Source of the DNA: Pseudomonas sp. GD03858
GTDB taxonomy: Bacteria > Pseudomonadota > Gammaproteobacteria > Pseudomonadales > Pseudomonadaceae
Direction: 5' to 3'
NCBI RefSeq assembly: GCF_029840925.1
Contig: NZ_JAOCDM010000015.1
Location: 1-64,000 of the forward strand
Length of the DNA stretch: 64,000 nt
How positions within the stretch are numbered: the first letter of the stretch is position 1; each line of letters starts with the position of its first letter. Under the pieces are notes generated by a model. That model was not told where the DNA came from. It searched no databases and was given only the letters and a program-made list of their open reading frames with translations. Made by a program: the position numbers and the translations under genes. Below are positions 16,610 to 30,162 of this stretch, piece by piece.

Positions 16610-17977
16610 TCAGCTCTTCTTGATCTTCTCCGGCCGCTTCCAGCCTTCGATGTTGCGCTGGCGCGCTCGCGCCACGCCCAACTGCCCAGCTTCAACCGTC
16701 TGAGTGATGGTCGAGCCCGCCGCGGTAGTGGCCCCGGCCTGGATTTCCACAGGCGCGACCAGCGAGTTGTTGGAGCCGATGAACACGTCCTCGCCCATCA
16801 CCGTGCGGAACTTGTTGGCACCGTCGTAGTTGCAGGTGATGGTGCCGGCACCGATATTGGTGCGGGCACCGACCTCGGCATCGCCCAGGTAGGTCAGGTG
16901 ACCGGCCTTGGCACCTTCGCCCAGGTGTGCGTTCTTCAGCTCGACGAAGTTACCCACATGGGCGCGGGCTTCCAGGATGCTGCCTGGACGCAGACGGGCG
17001 AACGGGCCGGCATCGCTGCCCTCGCCCATCACCGCGCCTTCGATATGGCTGTTGGCCTTGACCACCACGCCCTTGCGCAGGGTGCTGTCCTTGATCACGC
17101 AGTTGGGGCCGATCTGCACGTCGTCCTCGATCACCACCTTGCCTTCGAGAATGACGTTGATGTCGATCAGCACATCGCGGCCTACCGTTACCTCGCCACG
17201 CACATCGAAGCGCGCCGGATCACGCAACGTGACGCCCTGGGCCATCAGGCGGCGACCTTCGCGCAGCTGATAGTGACGCTCGAGCTCCGCCAGCTGGCGG
17301 CGGTCGTTGGCGCCCTGCACTTCCATCGGGTCGTGGGGCTGCTCGGTGGCGACCACCAGGCCATCGGCCACGGCCATGGCGATTACGTCGGTGAGGTAGT
17401 ACTCGCCCTGGGCATTGTTGTTGGACAACCGGCCCATCCAGTCGGCCAGGCGTGCGGCAGGCATGGCGAGGATGCCGGTGTTGCCTTCCTTGATTGCCTT
17501 CTGCGCTTCGCTGGCATCCTTGTGCTCGACGATCGCGGTCACGTTGCCCGCCGCGTCACGCACGATGCGGCCGTAGCCGGTCGGGTCCTGCAAGGTCACG
17601 GTGAGCAGACCCAGCTGCTGCTCGCTGACCTTGGCCAGCAGACGCTGCAGGGTTTCCACCTCGATCAACGGCACATCGCCGTACAACACCAGTACGGTGT
17701 CGGCGGTGATGGCAGGCAGCGCCTGTGCCACGGCATGGCCTGTGCCCAGTTGCTTGTCCTGCATGACGAAATTGAGATCGTCGGCGGCCAGGCGCTCACG
17801 TACCAGCTCCGCACCATGGCCGATAACCACGTGAATACCGGTGGGCTGCAACTGACGCGCGCTGTGGATAACGTGGCCGAGCATGGAATTGCCGGCGACC
17901 GGGTGCAGTACCTTCGGCAGCGCGGAGCGCATGCGGGTGCCTTGGCCTGCGGCGAGAATGACGATATCGAGGGACAT
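16610..17977 (-). CDS. glmU: Bifunctional UDP-GlcNAc pyrophosphorylase / GlcN-1-P acetyltransferase
   Basis: GlmU acetylates glucosamine-1-phosphate and couples it to UTP to give UDP-GlcNAc. The 455-aa product has the family length. The N-terminal pyrophosphorylase carries [19 protein letters not shown]. The C-terminal half is a left-handed beta-helix acetyltransferase with hexapeptide-like repeats ([20 protein letters not shown] and [16 protein letters not shown]). It follows the atp operon after a terminator and ends in its own terminator, so it is probably a single-gene unit. A perfect DnaA box lies inside it (17873-17881) and another overlaps its 3' end region (16600-16608). Confidence 0.98.
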   Translation of the reverse strand: MSLDIVILAAGQGTRMRSALPKVLHPVAGNSMLGHVIHSARQLQPTGIHVVIGHGAELVRERLAADDLNFVMQDKQLGTGHAVAQALPAITADTVLVLYGDVPLIEVETLQRLLAKVSEQQLGLLTVTLQDPTGYGRIVRDAAGNVTAIVEHKDASEAQKAIKEGNTGILAMPAARLADWMGRLSNNNAQGEYYLTDVIAMAVADGLVVATEQPHDPMEVQGANDRRQLAELERHYQLREGRRLMAQGVTLRDPARFDVRGEVTVGRDVLIDINVILEGKVVIEDDVQIGPNCVIKDSTLRKGVVVKANSHIEGAVMGEGSDAGPFARLRPGSILEARAHVGNFVELKNAHLGEGAKAGHLTYLGDAEVGARTNIGAGTITCNYDGANKFRTVMGEDVFIGSNNSLVAPVEIQAGATTAAGSTITQTVEAGQLGVARARQRNIEGWKRPEKIKKS

Positions 17978-18030
17978 TGACTGGCTACCAATCCTGGGCG
18001 GTCAGGGACGTGACCAAAGGGGAATTTCAG

Positions 18031-18062
18031 AAAAAGAAAAAGGGTAGCCGAGGCTACCCTTT
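18031..18062 (-). terminator. Rho-independent terminator of the atp operon
   Basis: The stem AAAGGGTAGC (18039-18048) pairs with GCTACCCTTT (18053-18062) around a 4-nt loop. On the minus strand it is followed by TTTTTCTTTTTC. It lies between the atpC stop and glmU. Confidence 0.88.
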
Positions 18063-18099
18063 AACTCAATTGCAACGGCAGTGACCGGCCAAAGCCAGG

Positions 18100-18519
18100 T
18101 TACTTGCCTTTGCGCAATTGCTGGACAGTACGCAGCTGAGCTGCAGCCTCGGCCAGACGTGCGGCGGCGGCGCCGTAGTCGAAGTCCGAGCTTTTCGCGT
18201 TCAGTGCGTTCTCAGCAGCCTTGAGGGCTTCCTGAGCCTGAGCTTCGTCCAGGTCGGCAGCGCGCTGCACGGTGTCGGCAAGAACCTTGACCATGTTCGG
18301 CTGCACTTCGAGGAAACCACCGGAGATGTAGAACACCTCACGATCGCCACCTTGCTTGGTCAGCGTGATCGGACCAGGCTTGAGATTGGTGATCAGCGGC
18401 GCGTGGCCTGGAGCGATACCCAGATCGCCCAGGTTGCCGTGCGCTACTACCATCTCGACCAGGCCGGAGAAGATCTCTCCTTCCGCGCTGACGATATCGC
18501 AATGGACTGTCATAGCCAT
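18100..18519 (-). CDS. atpC: F1Fo ATP synthase epsilon subunit
   Basis: The 139-aa epsilon subunit belongs to the F1 central stalk and regulates ATP hydrolysis. It starts [19 protein letters not shown] and contains the conserved [19 protein letters not shown] beta-sandwich segment and the Ala-rich C-terminal helical hairpin. It is the last gene of the atpIBEFHAGDC operon and is followed by a strong terminator. Confidence 0.97.
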   Translation of the reverse strand: MAMTVHCDIVSAEGEIFSGLVEMVVAHGNLGDLGIAPGHAPLITNLKPGPITLTKQGGDREVFYISGGFLEVQPNMVKVLADTVQRAADLDEAQAQEALKAAENALNAKSSDFDYGAAAARLAEAAAQLRTVQQLRKGK

Positions 18520-18563
18520 CTGCTTGCCTCAACCTGATTAGCGCCCCTTGCGGGGCGCCGGGA

Positions 18564-19967
<1,404 letters not shown>

Positions 19968-20828
19968 TTAAACCGCGGCAGCGCCGCCGACGATTTCCGA
20001 GATCTCCTGGGTGATCGCAGCCTGACGCGCCTTGTTGTAGATCAGCTGGAGTTCGCTGATCAAATCACCGGCGTTGTCTGTGGCGTTCTTCATGGCGATC
20101 ATCCGGGCCGCTTGTTCAGCAGCGTTGTTCTCGACCACCGCCTGGTACACCTGCGACTCCACGTAACGCACCATCAAGCCGTCCAGCAGCTCTTTTGCGT
20201 CGGGTTCGTACAGGTAGTCCCAGTGGTGCTTGAGTTCCTGATCCGGGGTTGCCACCAACGGTACCAACTGCTCTACCGTCGGTTTTTGGGTCATGGTGTT
20301 GATGAACTTGTTCGAAACCACCGAGAGGCGATCGATGCGGCCGTCCAGGTAGGCGTCCAGCATCACCTTGACGGAGCCGATCAGATCGTTGATCGATGGC
20401 TCTTCGCCCAGATGGCTGATCGCGGCTACGACGTTGCCGCCAAAGATGCGGAAGAAAGTCGCACCCTTGCTGCCGATCACGCACAGGTCGATTTCCACGC
20501 CCTGTTCGCGGTTTTCGTTCATGTCCTTGACCAGGGCCTTGAACAGGTTGGTGTTCAAGCCACCGCACAGACCACGGTCACTGCTCACCACGATATAACC
20601 GGCGCGCTTTACAGGGCGCTCGATCATGAACGGGTGGCGGTATTCCGGGTTGGCGTTGGCCAGATGACCGATCACCTGGCGGATACGCTCCGCGTAAGGA
20701 CGGCTAGCAGCCATGCGCATTTGTGCCTTGCGCATTTTGCTGACCGCCACTTTCTCCATGGCGCTGGTAATTTTTTGCGTGCTTTTGATGCTCGCAATCT
20801 TACTGCGAATCTCTTTTGCGCCTGCCAT
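19968..20828 (-). CDS. atpG: F1Fo ATP synthase gamma subunit
   Basis: The 286-aa rotor shaft subunit starts [20 protein letters not shown] and ends in the conserved helix [22 protein letters not shown]. These terminal helices form the coiled coil that turns inside the alpha3beta3 ring. It sits between atpA and atpD in the usual order. Confidence 0.98.
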   Translation of the reverse strand: MAGAKEIRSKIASIKSTQKITSAMEKVAVSKMRKAQMRMAASRPYAERIRQVIGHLANANPEYRHPFMIERPVKRAGYIVVSSDRGLCGGLNTNLFKALVKDMNENREQGVEIDLCVIGSKGATFFRIFGGNVVAAISHLGEEPSINDLIGSVKVMLDAYLDGRIDRLSVVSNKFINTMTQKPTVEQLVPLVATPDQELKHHWDYLYEPDAKELLDGLMVRYVESQVYQAVVENNAAEQAARMIAMKNATDNAGDLISELQLIYNKARQAAITQEISEIVGGAAAV

Positions 20829-20876
20829 GTATCACCTATCAGGTTAGCAAGCGGGGGCCGGAGCCCCCGCTGCGGC

Positions 20877-22421
20877 TTACCAGGTCTGGGTGGCCTTGAA
20901 CTTCTCGATACCGGCTTTCATGCCAGCGTCGATTTCGTCGTTGAAGTCACCCTTCACGTTGATCTTCGCCATCAGTTCGGCGTGATCACGGTTGAAGTAG
21001 GCGATCAGCGCTTGCTCGAAGCTACCGACCTTGGCGACTTCTACGTCGGTCAGGAAACCACGCTCAGCGGCGTACAGCGACAGGGCCATGTCGGCGATCG
21101 ACATTGGCGCGTACTGCTTCTGCTTCATCAGCTCGGTAACGCGCTGACCATGCTCCAGCTGCTTGCGGGTAGCCTCGTCCAGGTCAGAAGCGAACTGGGC
21201 GAATGCCGCCAGCTCACGGTACTGAGCCAGAGCGGTACGGATACCACCGGACAGCTTCTTGATGATCTTGGTCTGGGCGGCACCACCAACACGGGATACC
21301 GACACACCGGCGTTAACGGCAGGACGGATGCCTGCGTTGAACATGGCCGATTCCAGGAAGATCTGACCGTCGGTGATCGAGATCACGTTGGTCGGAACGA
21401 ACGCGGAAACGTCGCCAGCCTGGGTTTCGATGATCGGCAGGGCGGTCAGCGAGCCAGTCTTGCCAGTTACGGCACCGTTGGTGAACTTCTCGACGTACTC
21501 TTCGGAAACGCGCGATGCACGCTCCAGCAGACGGGAGTGGAGATAGAACACGTCGCCTGGGTACGCTTCACGTCCTGGTGGACGGCGCAGCAGCAGGGAG
21601 ATCTGACGGTAGGCAACGGCCTGCTTGGACAGGTCATCGTAAACGATCAGGGCGTCTTCACCACGGTCGCGGAAGAACTCGCCCATGGTGCAGCCGGCGT
21701 ACGGTGCCAGGAACTGCAGCGCGGCGGATTCCGAGGCGCTGGCGGCAACAACGATGGTGTTGGCCAGGGCGCCGGCTTCTTCCAGCTTGCGAACAACGTT
21801 GGCGATGGTCGACTGCTTCTGGCCGACGGCCACGTAGACGCAGAAGATGCCGCTGTTTTTCTGGTTGATGATCGCGTCGACCGCCATGGCGGTCTTGCCG
21901 ATCTGACGGTCACCAATGATCAGCTCACGCTGGCCACGGCCAACCGGGATCATGGCATCGACCGACTTGTAGCCAGTCTGTACAGGCTGGTCTACCGACT
22001 TACGCCAGATCACGCCTGGAGCAACTTTCTCGACCGCGTCGGTCTCGGTATTGTTCAGCGGACCTTTGCCGTCGATCGGGTTGCCCAGTGCGTCGACGAC
22101 GCGACCCAGCAGTTCCTTACCAACCGGAACTTCCAGGATGCGGCCGGTGCACTTGGCCGACATGCCTTCGGCGAGCGAGGTGTAGTCGCCCAGGACAACT
22201 GCACCTACGGAGTCTTGCTCCAGGTTCAGTGCCATACCGAAGACGCTGCCCGGGAACTCGATCATTTCGCCGTACATGACGTCGGCCAGACCGTGGATCC
22301 GTACGATACCGTCGGAAACGCTTACGACAGTACCTTCGTTACGGGCTTGGGAGCTGACATCGAGTTTCTCGATGCGGCCCTTGATGATTTCACTAATTTC
22401 GGAAGGATTGAGTTGCTGCAT
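20877..22421 (-). CDS. atpA: F1Fo ATP synthase alpha subunit
   Basis: The 514-aa non-catalytic nucleotide-binding subunit starts [21 protein letters not shown]. It carries the Walker A motif [13 protein letters not shown] and the alpha-specific segments [20 protein letters not shown] and [16 protein letters not shown]. The length is normal. It lies 21 nt after atpH. Confidence 0.98.
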   Translation of the reverse strand: MQQLNPSEISEIIKGRIEKLDVSSQARNEGTVVSVSDGIVRIHGLADVMYGEMIEFPGSVFGMALNLEQDSVGAVVLGDYTSLAEGMSAKCTGRILEVPVGKELLGRVVDALGNPIDGKGPLNNTETDAVEKVAPGVIWRKSVDQPVQTGYKSVDAMIPVGRGQRELIIGDRQIGKTAMAVDAIINQKNSGIFCVYVAVGQKQSTIANVVRKLEEAGALANTIVVAASASESAALQFLAPYAGCTMGEFFRDRGEDALIVYDDLSKQAVAYRQISLLLRRPPGREAYPGDVFYLHSRLLERASRVSEEYVEKFTNGAVTGKTGSLTALPIIETQAGDVSAFVPTNVISITDGQIFLESAMFNAGIRPAVNAGVSVSRVGGAAQTKIIKKLSGGIRTALAQYRELAAFAQFASDLDEATRKQLEHGQRVTELMKQKQYAPMSIADMALSLYAAERGFLTDVEVAKVGSFEQALIAYFNRDHAELMAKINVKGDFNDEIDAGMKAGIEKFKATQTW

Positions 22422-22442
22422 TGCTCTGCTGCCCCTTCAAAC

Positions 22443-22979
22443 TCAAGATTTCAAGGCTTCGGCCAGTTTCGCGATCTTGCCGCGAACCGAACCGTCGATT
22501 ACCAGGTCGCCGGCGCGGATGACGACGCCGCCGATCAGGCTGGCATCCTCCGACGCGTGCAGGCGCACTTCCTGGCCTAACCGTGCACTGAGAACCTTGG
22601 CGAGTTTGTCTTGCTGTTCTTGGTTCAACGCAAAAGCACTGGTGACTTCCACGTCCACGGATTTCTCTTGCTCGGCCTTGTACAGATCGAACAGAGTCGA
22701 AATCTCCGGCAGAAGCAGGAGACGTTCGTTTTCCGCGGCAACATGAATGAAATTCTGTGCCTGGGCGTCAAACTTGTCACCGCACACTTCAACGAATGCG
22801 GCGGCCTTTTCTGCGCTAGTCAGTTGCGGGGCCTTGAGCAGGCGCTGCATGGTGTCGTCTTGCGACACCGCAGCAGCCAGGCCGAGCATGGCTGACCAAT
22901 TGGCCAGTTGCTGATGGGCCTGGGCATGCTCGAAGGCAGCCTTAGCGTAAGGTCGGGCCAACGTGGTCAGTTCTGCCAT
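22443..22979 (-). CDS. atpH: F1Fo ATP synthase delta subunit
   Basis: The 178-aa delta subunit links the peripheral stalk (b subunits) to the top of F1. It starts [20 protein letters not shown], and the C-terminal part holds [29 protein letters not shown], both typical of the OSCP/delta family. The gap to atpF is 12 nt. Confidence 0.97.
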   Translation of the reverse strand: MAELTTLARPYAKAAFEHAQAHQQLANWSAMLGLAAAVSQDDTMQRLLKAPQLTSAEKAAAFVEVCGDKFDAQAQNFIHVAAENERLLLLPEISTLFDLYKAEQEKSVDVEVTSAFALNQEQQDKLAKVLSARLGQEVRLHASEDASLIGGVVIRAGDLVIDGSVRGKIAKLAEALKS

Positions 22980-22991
22980 GATCGCCCTCGC

Positions 22992-23462
22992 TTAAATTTC
23001 AGCGGCCAGTTTGTTAACCAGCTCCGCATGCGCGTTTTGATCGATTGTGGCGCCAAGGATCTTTTCAGCACCGCCAACGGCCAGGGCACCCACTTGGGCA
23101 CGCAGGGCGTCTTTGACGCTGTTAATTTCCTGTTCGATCTCGGCTTGAGCCTGAGCCTTCACACGGTCAGCTTCGACGCGAGCCTGTTCACGGGCTTCCT
23201 CGACAAGCTGAGCAGCGCGCTTCTTGCTTTGCTCAATGATTTCGGCTGCCTGTGCCTTCGCTTCACGCAGTTGCTGACCCGCTTTCTCTTGGGCCAGCTC
23301 CAGGTCGCGAGCTGCGCGGTTGGCAGCGTCCAAGCCGTCTGCAATCTTCTTTTGGCGCTCTTGCAGGGCAGTGATGACCGGAGGCCATACGTACTTCATG
23401 CAGAAGAGTACAAAAATCAGAAAAGCAACGGATTGGCCAATCAGGGTTGCATTAATGTTCAC
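22992..23462 (-). CDS. atpF: F1Fo ATP synthase b subunit
   Basis: The 156-aa peripheral-stalk subunit has an N-terminal membrane anchor ([23 protein letters not shown]) and then a long charged helix rich in Ala, Lys and Glu ([25 protein letters not shown]) that dimerises. Length and layout match proteobacterial AtpF. Confidence 0.97.
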   Translation of the reverse strand: MNINATLIGQSVAFLIFVLFCMKYVWPPVITALQERQKKIADGLDAANRAARDLELAQEKAGQQLREAKAQAAEIIEQSKKRAAQLVEEAREQARVEADRVKAQAQAEIEQEINSVKDALRAQVGALAVGGAEKILGATIDQNAHAELVNKLAAEI

Positions 23463-23520
23463 GCCAACACCTCGCTCGGTCTTTGTCCATCACACCAATC
23501 AACTCGTAAGAAACGAGTGA

Positions 23521-23793
<273 letters not shown>

Positions 23794-23922
23794 TTACGTC
23801 GTATTGGTTAGGTTTTTAGTTTGAAGCGGTAAAACAAATCGTTTGTTACAGCATGCCCTTGCGGACTTTTTAAGCCCTCCCCCCGAACGGGCGGGGAAGG
23901 CTATCAGACACGCCAGGCGGTC

Positions 23923-25216
<1,294 letters not shown>

Positions 25217-25291
25217 CTCAACTGCTCCTCGGAAGTCGACCGCCTAGTCAGCTATGACTTGGCATAATTTGTGCCGACAAAATGCGCGCAG

Positions 25292-25320
25292 AGTATAGGG
25301 GTGGATTAACCCCTATTCAA
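25292..25320 (-). promoter_or_regulatory. Predicted sigma70 promoter of the atp operon
   Basis: On the minus strand the -35 is TTGAAT (25320-25315) and the -10 is TATACT (25297-25292), with a 17-bp spacer. The spacer itself contains the short inverted repeat GGGG-N8-CCCC. The expected start is near 25285, giving a leader of about 70 nt before atpI. It is placed by motif only. Confidence 0.65.
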
Positions 25321-25365
25321 CTCTTCGGTAGTGATTTCCGACTGCGCGCTACAACGGGAATTGTT

Positions 25366-26238
25366 TCAGCGGATGTGAGCAAGCACGCCTTGCAACTCGT
25401 CAAGCGAGTTGTAGCGAATAACCAACTGGCCCTTGCCCTTGTTGCCATGGCGAATTTGCACCGCCGAGCCCAGGCGCTCTGCCAGACGCTGCTCGAGGCG
25501 AGCGATATCCGGATCAGGTTTGCTCGATTCGACCGGCTCAGGTTTGCCATTGAGCCACTGGCGCACCAGTGCCTCGGTCTGGCGCACGGTCAGGCCACGT
25601 GCGACAACATGACGCGCCCCCTCTTCCTGACGCTCTTCCTCGAGGCCGAGCAAGGCACGGGCGTGGCCCATCTCCAGATCGCCATGGGCGAGCATGGTCT
25701 TGATCGCCTCGGGCAGCGAGATCAGGCGCAGCAGGTTGGCGACAGTGACCCGCGACTTGCCGACGGCATCGGCCACCTGCTGCTGGGTCAGCTCGAACTC
25801 CTGCTGCAGACGCTGCAAGGCCAATGCCTCTTCCAGCGGGTTCAGGTCCTCACGCTGGATGTTCTCGATCAGCGCCATCGCGATGGCGGCTTCGTCGGGC
25901 ACCTCGCGGACCATGGCCGGAACGGTGTCCAGGCCGGCCTGCTGGGTGGCGCGCCAGCGGCGCTCGCCGGCGATGATCTCGTAGCGGTTGTCGCCGATCG
26001 GGCGCACCACGATCGGCTGCATGACGCCGTGGGTGCGGATGGAGTGCGCCAGCTCTTCCAGCGCCTCGGGGTCCATGTCGCGACGCGGCTGGTACTTGCC
26101 GCGCTGGATCAGCTCGACCGGCAGTTGTTGCAGTTCCTTCCGGTCGACCTTGACAGCCTGCTCTTCGAGCGCGCTGACGGAAGGACCACTGAGCAGTGCA
26201 TCCAACCCACGTCCGAGACCGCGTTTCTTGATGGCCAT
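25366..26238 (-). CDS. parB: Chromosome-partitioning protein ParB
   Basis: The 290-aa ParB is a CTP-dependent clamp that loads at parS sites and spreads to aid origin segregation. It starts MAIKKRGLGRGLDALLSG. It has the catalytic arginine motif GERRWRATQQAGL, a helix-turn-helix (FELTQQQVADAVGKSRVTVANLLRL) and a C-terminal dimerisation domain. It lies 9 nt after parA. Three parS matches lie 11-15 kb away, on the other side of oriC. Confidence 0.97.
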   Translation of the reverse strand: MAIKKRGLGRGLDALLSGPSVSALEEQAVKVDRKELQQLPVELIQRGKYQPRRDMDPEALEELAHSIRTHGVMQPIVVRPIGDNRYEIIAGERRWRATQQAGLDTVPAMVREVPDEAAIAMALIENIQREDLNPLEEALALQRLQQEFELTQQQVADAVGKSRVTVANLLRLISLPEAIKTMLAHGDLEMGHARALLGLEEERQEEGARHVVARGLTVRQTEALVRQWLNGKPEPVESSKPDPDIARLEQRLAERLGSAVQIRHGNKGKGQLVIRYNSLDELQGVLAHIR

Positions 26239-26247
26239 GCGGATTCC

Positions 26248-27039
26248 TTAAGTTGTTTGTGCAGTGCGTGATGGACGGCGCTGACGGCGAACCAGTTCCC
26301 CGGCCAGCGCCAGATAGGCGAGCGCGCCTCGGGATTGCTTGTCGTAGGCCAGGGCCGGCATGCCGAAGCTCGGCGCCTCGGCCAGGCGGATGTTGCGCGG
26401 AATCACCGTGTCGTACAGCTGGTCGCCGAAGTGTTCCTTGAGCTGTGCCGAAACATCGTTGTTCAGGCTCAGGCGCGGGTCGTACATGGTCCGCAGCAGG
26501 CCTTCGATCTTCAGCTCAGGGTTCAACCGCGCGGCGATGCGCTTGATGTTATCCACAAGGTCGCTGAGCCCCTCCAGCGCGTAGTACTCGCACTGCATGG
26601 GGATGATCACGCCATCGGAGGCGACCAGGGCATTGAGTGTCAGCATCGACAGCGACGGCGGGCAGTCGATGAGGATGTAGTCGTAGTTCTCGCGGATCGG
26701 CGCCAGCGCGTTGCGCAGGCGGCTCTCCTTCATCTGCATCTCGAGCAGCACCACCTCGGCGGCGGTCAGGTCGCGGTTGGCCGGCAGCAGCTGGAAATTA
26801 CCGTGCTCGGAGTAGTGCATGGCCTGGGCCAGGTCGCATTCCCCGATGAGCAGGTCGTACACCGAGTGCTCGAGCTCGTGCTTATCCACACCGCTGCCCA
26901 TGGTGGCGTTGCCCTGTGGATCGAGGTCGATCAGCAGCACGCGACGCTTGGTCGCGGCCAGCGATGCGGCGAGATTGATGCAGGTGGTGGTCTTGCCCAC
27001 ACCACCCTTCTGGTTCGCGATTGCGAATACCTTAGCCAT
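26248..27039 (-). CDS. parA: Chromosome-partitioning ATPase ParA
   Basis: The 263-aa ParA/Soj ATPase carries the deviant Walker A KGGVGKTTTCINLAASLA and Walker B-type YDYILIDCPPSLSML. It forms nucleoid-bound gradients that pull ParB-parS complexes apart. It is encoded just before parB and 18 nt after rsmG. Two perfect DnaA boxes lie inside the gene (26549-26557, 26882-26890). Confidence 0.97.
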   Translation of the reverse strand: MAKVFAIANQKGGVGKTTTCINLAASLAATKRRVLLIDLDPQGNATMGSGVDKHELEHSVYDLLIGECDLAQAMHYSEHGNFQLLPANRDLTAAEVVLLEMQMKESRLRNALAPIRENYDYILIDCPPSLSMLTLNALVASDGVIIPMQCEYYALEGLSDLVDNIKRIAARLNPELKIEGLLRTMYDPRLSLNNDVSAQLKEHFGDQLYDTVIPRNIRLAEAPSFGMPALAYDKQSRGALAYLALAGELVRRQRRPSRTAQTT

Positions 27040-27057
27040 TGTTGCGTGTGTTCCCAG

Positions 27058-27708
27058 TCATGCCTTGCGGCGCAGTATCAGCAGATGGCGCTGGCCCTGG
27101 CAACCCGGAACGGTCAGGGCCTGCTCGCTTTCCACTGTGAAGTCTGCGGGCAATGCTACCAGTTCGTCGGCAGGATGCAGCCCCTTCATTGCAAGCCATT
27201 GCGTGCGAGCGTCACCCAGGTGGCGGGTCCAGTTGGTGAAATTCTCCATGCTGCTGAACGCGCGGGAGATGATCCCGCAGAACGGCTGCTCGGGCTGCAC
27301 CTCTTCGACCCGGCTGTGGATAACCGTAAGGTTGTCCAGTTTCAGTTCCATCTTCACCTGGGTCAGGAAGCGGGTCTTCTTGCCGTTGCTGTCCAGCACC
27401 GTCACTTGCTTGTGCGGGTGCAGGATGGCCAGCGGGATGCCGGGCATGCCGCCGCCGCTACCGACATCCAGCCAGCGCTGGGCGTCATTGTGGATAAACG
27501 GCATGACACTCAGGCTGTCGAGCAGATGCCGCGAAACCATCTCGTCCGGGTCGCGCACGGCGGTGAGGTTGTAGGCCTTGTTCCATTTGATCAGCAGGGC
27601 CAGGTAGCCCAACAGCAGCTCGTGCTGCTGCGCGCTCAGCTCGACACCGAGCTGGCGCGCACCTGTGGACAACTCTTCGGCATGTTGCGGGGTGACCGGG
27701 GAACTCAA
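27058..27708 (-). CDS. rsmG: 16S rRNA (guanine-N7)-methyltransferase RsmG
   Basis: The 216-aa SAM-dependent enzyme methylates a guanine of the 530 loop of 16S rRNA at N7. The SAM-binding motif is [16 protein letters not shown], and the N-terminal [27 protein letters not shown] is typical. It overlaps the end of mnmG by 4 nt and so is probably translationally coupled. Two perfect DnaA boxes occur inside it (27315-27323, 27489-27497). Confidence 0.97.
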   Translation of the reverse strand: MSSPVTPQHAEELSTGARQLGVELSAQQHELLLGYLALLIKWNKAYNLTAVRDPDEMVSRHLLDSLSVMPFIHNDAQRWLDVGSGGGMPGIPLAILHPHKQVTVLDSNGKKTRFLTQVKMELKLDNLTVIHSRVEEVQPEQPFCGIISRAFSSMENFTNWTRHLGDARTQWLAMKGLHPADELVALPADFTVESEQALTVPGCQGQRHLLILRRKA

Positions 27709-29600
27709 GCGCTTTGCTCCAATTCGCGGCCTGCGCCGCGTTTCTTCAAGTGAATCAGCAACAGGGAAATCGCCGCCGGGGTCACACCCGGGATGCGCGA
27801 TGCCTGGCCAAGGGTTTCGGGCCGGGTCTGCTCGAGCTTGCCCTGGATTTCCTTGGACAGGCCGGAAATCGTGGTGTAGTCGATATCCACAGGCAGGCGC
27901 GTATCTTCGCTGGCGCGCAGCCGGGCGATCTCTTCCTGCTGGCGGTCGATGTAGCCGGCGTACTTGGTCTTGATCTCGACCTGTTCGGCGACCTGTGGAT
28001 CGATCACTTCACCGCCGGTGGCCTCGATCAGCCCAGCGTAGTCGACTTCCGGACGCGCCAGCAGGTTGAGCAGGCTGTATTCGTGGGCCAACGGCGTGCC
28101 GAACTTATCCACAATGGCCTGGCCCTGCGGCGTGCCCGGGCGAACCCAGGTGCTCTTCAGCCGCTGTTCCTCGCGCTCGATGCCTTCGCGCTTGGCGCAG
28201 AATGCGGCCCAACGGACGTCGTCGATCAGACCCAGTTCGCGACCTTTTTCGGTCAGGCGCAGGTCGGCGTTGTCTTCGCGCAGGATCAGCCGGTACTCGG
28301 CACGCGAAGTGAACATGCGGTACGGCTCCTGGGTGCCGAGGGTGATCAGGTCATCGACCAGAACGCCAATGTAGGCTTCGTCGCGACGTGGGCACCAGCT
28401 TTCACGGCCCTGGGCGCGCAGCGCGGCGTTGGTCCCGGCCAGCAGGCCCTGGGCACCGGCTTCTTCGTAACCGGTAGTGCCGTTGATCTGGCCGGCGAAG
28501 AACAGGCCGCCGATGACCTTGGTCTCGAGGCTGTACTTCAGGTCGCGCGGGTCGAAGTAGTCGTACTCGATGGCATAGCCCGGACGCACGATATGGGCGT
28601 TTTCCATGCCGCGGATCGAGCGCACGATCTCCAGCTGCACATCGAACGGCAGCGAAGTGGAGATGCCGTTGGGGTACAGCTCATGGGTGGTCAGGCCTTC
28701 CGGCTCGATGAACACCTGGTGGCTTTCCTTGTCGGCGAAACGGTGAATCTTGTCTTCGATCGACGGGCAGTAGCGCGGGCCGATGCCTTCGATCACGCCG
28801 GAGTACATCGGCGAACGGTCGAGGTTCGAAGCGATGATCTCGTGGGTGCGGGCGTTGGTGTGGGTGATCCAGCAGCTCACCTGGCGCGGATGCATCTGGG
28901 CATTGCCCATGAACGACATCACCGGGATCGGCGTGTCGCCCGGTTGCTCGGTCATCACCGAGAAGTCCACGGAACGGCCGTCGATGCGCGGCGGGGTGCC
29001 GGTCTTCAACCGACCGACGCGCAGCGGCAGTTCGCGCATGCGGTTGGCCAGGGCATTGGCGGGCGGATCGCCGGCGCGGCCACCGGAGTAGTTCTGCAAA
29101 CCAATGTGGATAAGTCCGCCGAGGAAGGTGCCGCTGGTCAGGACCACGGAATCGGCGAAGAAGCGCAGGCCCATTTGCGTGACCACGCCCTTGACCTGGT
29201 CCTGCTCGACGATCAGGTCATCGCAAGACTGCTGGAATATCCACAGGTTCGGCTGGTTTTCCAGGATCTCGCGCACCACCGCCTTGTAGATGGCGCGGTC
29301 GGCCTGCGCACGGGTGGCGCGCACGGCCGGGCCCTTGCGGTTGTTCAGGATGCGGAACTGGATGCCGCTCTTGTCGGTGGCCAACGCCATGGCGCCGCCG
29401 AGCGCATCGATTTCCTTGACCAGGTGGCTCTTGCCGATGCCACCGATGGCCGGGTTGCAGCTCATGTGACCGAGGGTTTCCACGTTATGAGTCAACAGCA
29501 GGGTCTTCACACCCATGCGTGCGGACGCAAGCGCAGCCTCGGTACCGGCATGGCCGCCGCCGATGACGATCACTTCAAAACGGGAAGGGAAATCCACCAC
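27705..29600 (-). CDS. mnmG: tRNA U34 carboxymethylaminomethyl-modification enzyme MnmG
   Basis: The 631-aa FAD enzyme works with MnmE to modify the wobble uridine of several tRNAs. The N-terminal FAD site is [19 protein letters not shown], followed by the family motif [32 protein letters not shown]. The start is GTG at 29600; a second GTG one turn upstream is out of frame or less likely. Two perfect DnaA boxes lie in the gene (28105-28113, 29105-29113). The upstream spacer is unusually rich in DnaA-like boxes. Confidence 0.97.
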   Translation of the reverse strand: MVDFPSRFEVIVIGGGHAGTEAALASARMGVKTLLLTHNVETLGHMSCNPAIGGIGKSHLVKEIDALGGAMALATDKSGIQFRILNNRKGPAVRATRAQADRAIYKAVVREILENQPNLWIFQQSCDDLIVEQDQVKGVVTQMGLRFFADSVVLTSGTFLGGLIHIGLQNYSGGRAGDPPANALANRMRELPLRVGRLKTGTPPRIDGRSVDFSVMTEQPGDTPIPVMSFMGNAQMHPRQVSCWITHTNARTHEIIASNLDRSPMYSGVIEGIGPRYCPSIEDKIHRFADKESHQVFIEPEGLTTHELYPNGISTSLPFDVQLEIVRSIRGMENAHIVRPGYAIEYDYFDPRDLKYSLETKVIGGLFFAGQINGTTGYEEAGAQGLLAGTNAALRAQGRESWCPRRDEAYIGVLVDDLITLGTQEPYRMFTSRAEYRLILREDNADLRLTEKGRELGLIDDVRWAAFCAKREGIEREEQRLKSTWVRPGTPQGQAIVDKFGTPLAHEYSLLNLLARPEVDYAGLIEATGGEVIDPQVAEQVEIKTKYAGYIDRQQEEIARLRASEDTRLPVDIDYTTISGLSKEIQGKLEQTRPETLGQASRIPGVTPAAISLLLIHLKKRGAGRELEQSA

Positions 29601-30111
29601 GCACCTCGTGCCTGTTTTTGCGAATAGAGAAGGTAAGCGGACAAGTATAGGGACTTCCCGCCCTTCAAAGAAACCTTCTGAGCAAAAAATGAGCAGGCTG
29701 TGGATGAGTGGCAGGCAAAAGAAAACAAAGAGGAAAAATTTAAAAAAGCTTTGTTTTTATGTTTATGTTTAGGCACTGCTATGCCTGTGCATAAGTACTT
29801 CTAGGCCATATATTACGGTGTGTACAGAGAATCATAACCCTGTGTCGAAATGGGCCTGGGGGCTCTGGATACTGCTGTTTAACCTGTGGATGAATGTGCC
29901 TGTTACCCACAGGCGGGTTTTTCCTCAGAAAAAAAGCCTGGTTATCAACGGAGCTGAAGGCGAGTTTTCCACAGAGCTCCTGAGTCAGGGCCTTAATCTG
30001 TGGATGAAGTCGTGGGAGCGAGCTTGTCTCGCGAAGCAGGCTTGCAGATATGGCACCGGCTGCACCGGTGTTCGCGGGTCAAGTCCGCTCCCACAATCCT
30101 GAATCACAGGC
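29601..30111. other. mnmG-mnmE spacer rich in near-DnaA boxes, sharing a 12-mer with oriC
   Basis: No gene is supported in this gap. It holds five 9-mers one base from the DnaA box: TGTGGATGA at 29699-29707, 29885-29893 and 29999-30007, TTACCCACA at 29903-29911 and TTTTCCACA at 29965-29973. An A/T-rich tract (about 29716-29772) contains AAAACAAAGAGG at 29722-29733, which also occurs in the AT-rich part of oriC at 34279-34290. A REP-like pair of the GTGGGAGCG type lies near 30011-30096. On the minus strand a possible mnmG -10 (TATACT, 29649-29644) is visible. Confidence 0.5.
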
Positions 30112-30142
30112 AAAAAAAAGCCGCTCCAGGTAGGAGCGGCTT
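30112..30142 (-). terminator. Rho-independent terminator after mnmE
   Basis: The stem AAGCCGCTCC (30118-30127) pairs with GGAGCGGCTT (30133-30142) around a 5-nt loop. On the minus strand a run of T follows. It lies 21 nt beyond the mnmE stop. Confidence 0.88.
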
Positions 30143-30162
30143 CGATATCGCAGGGTTGTGGA

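Noticed and set aside
29515..29772. Small plus-strand open frame across the mnmG start
   Set aside because: It overlaps mnmG and an A/T-rich tract, encodes a low-complexity Lys-rich tail and has no ribosome-binding site.
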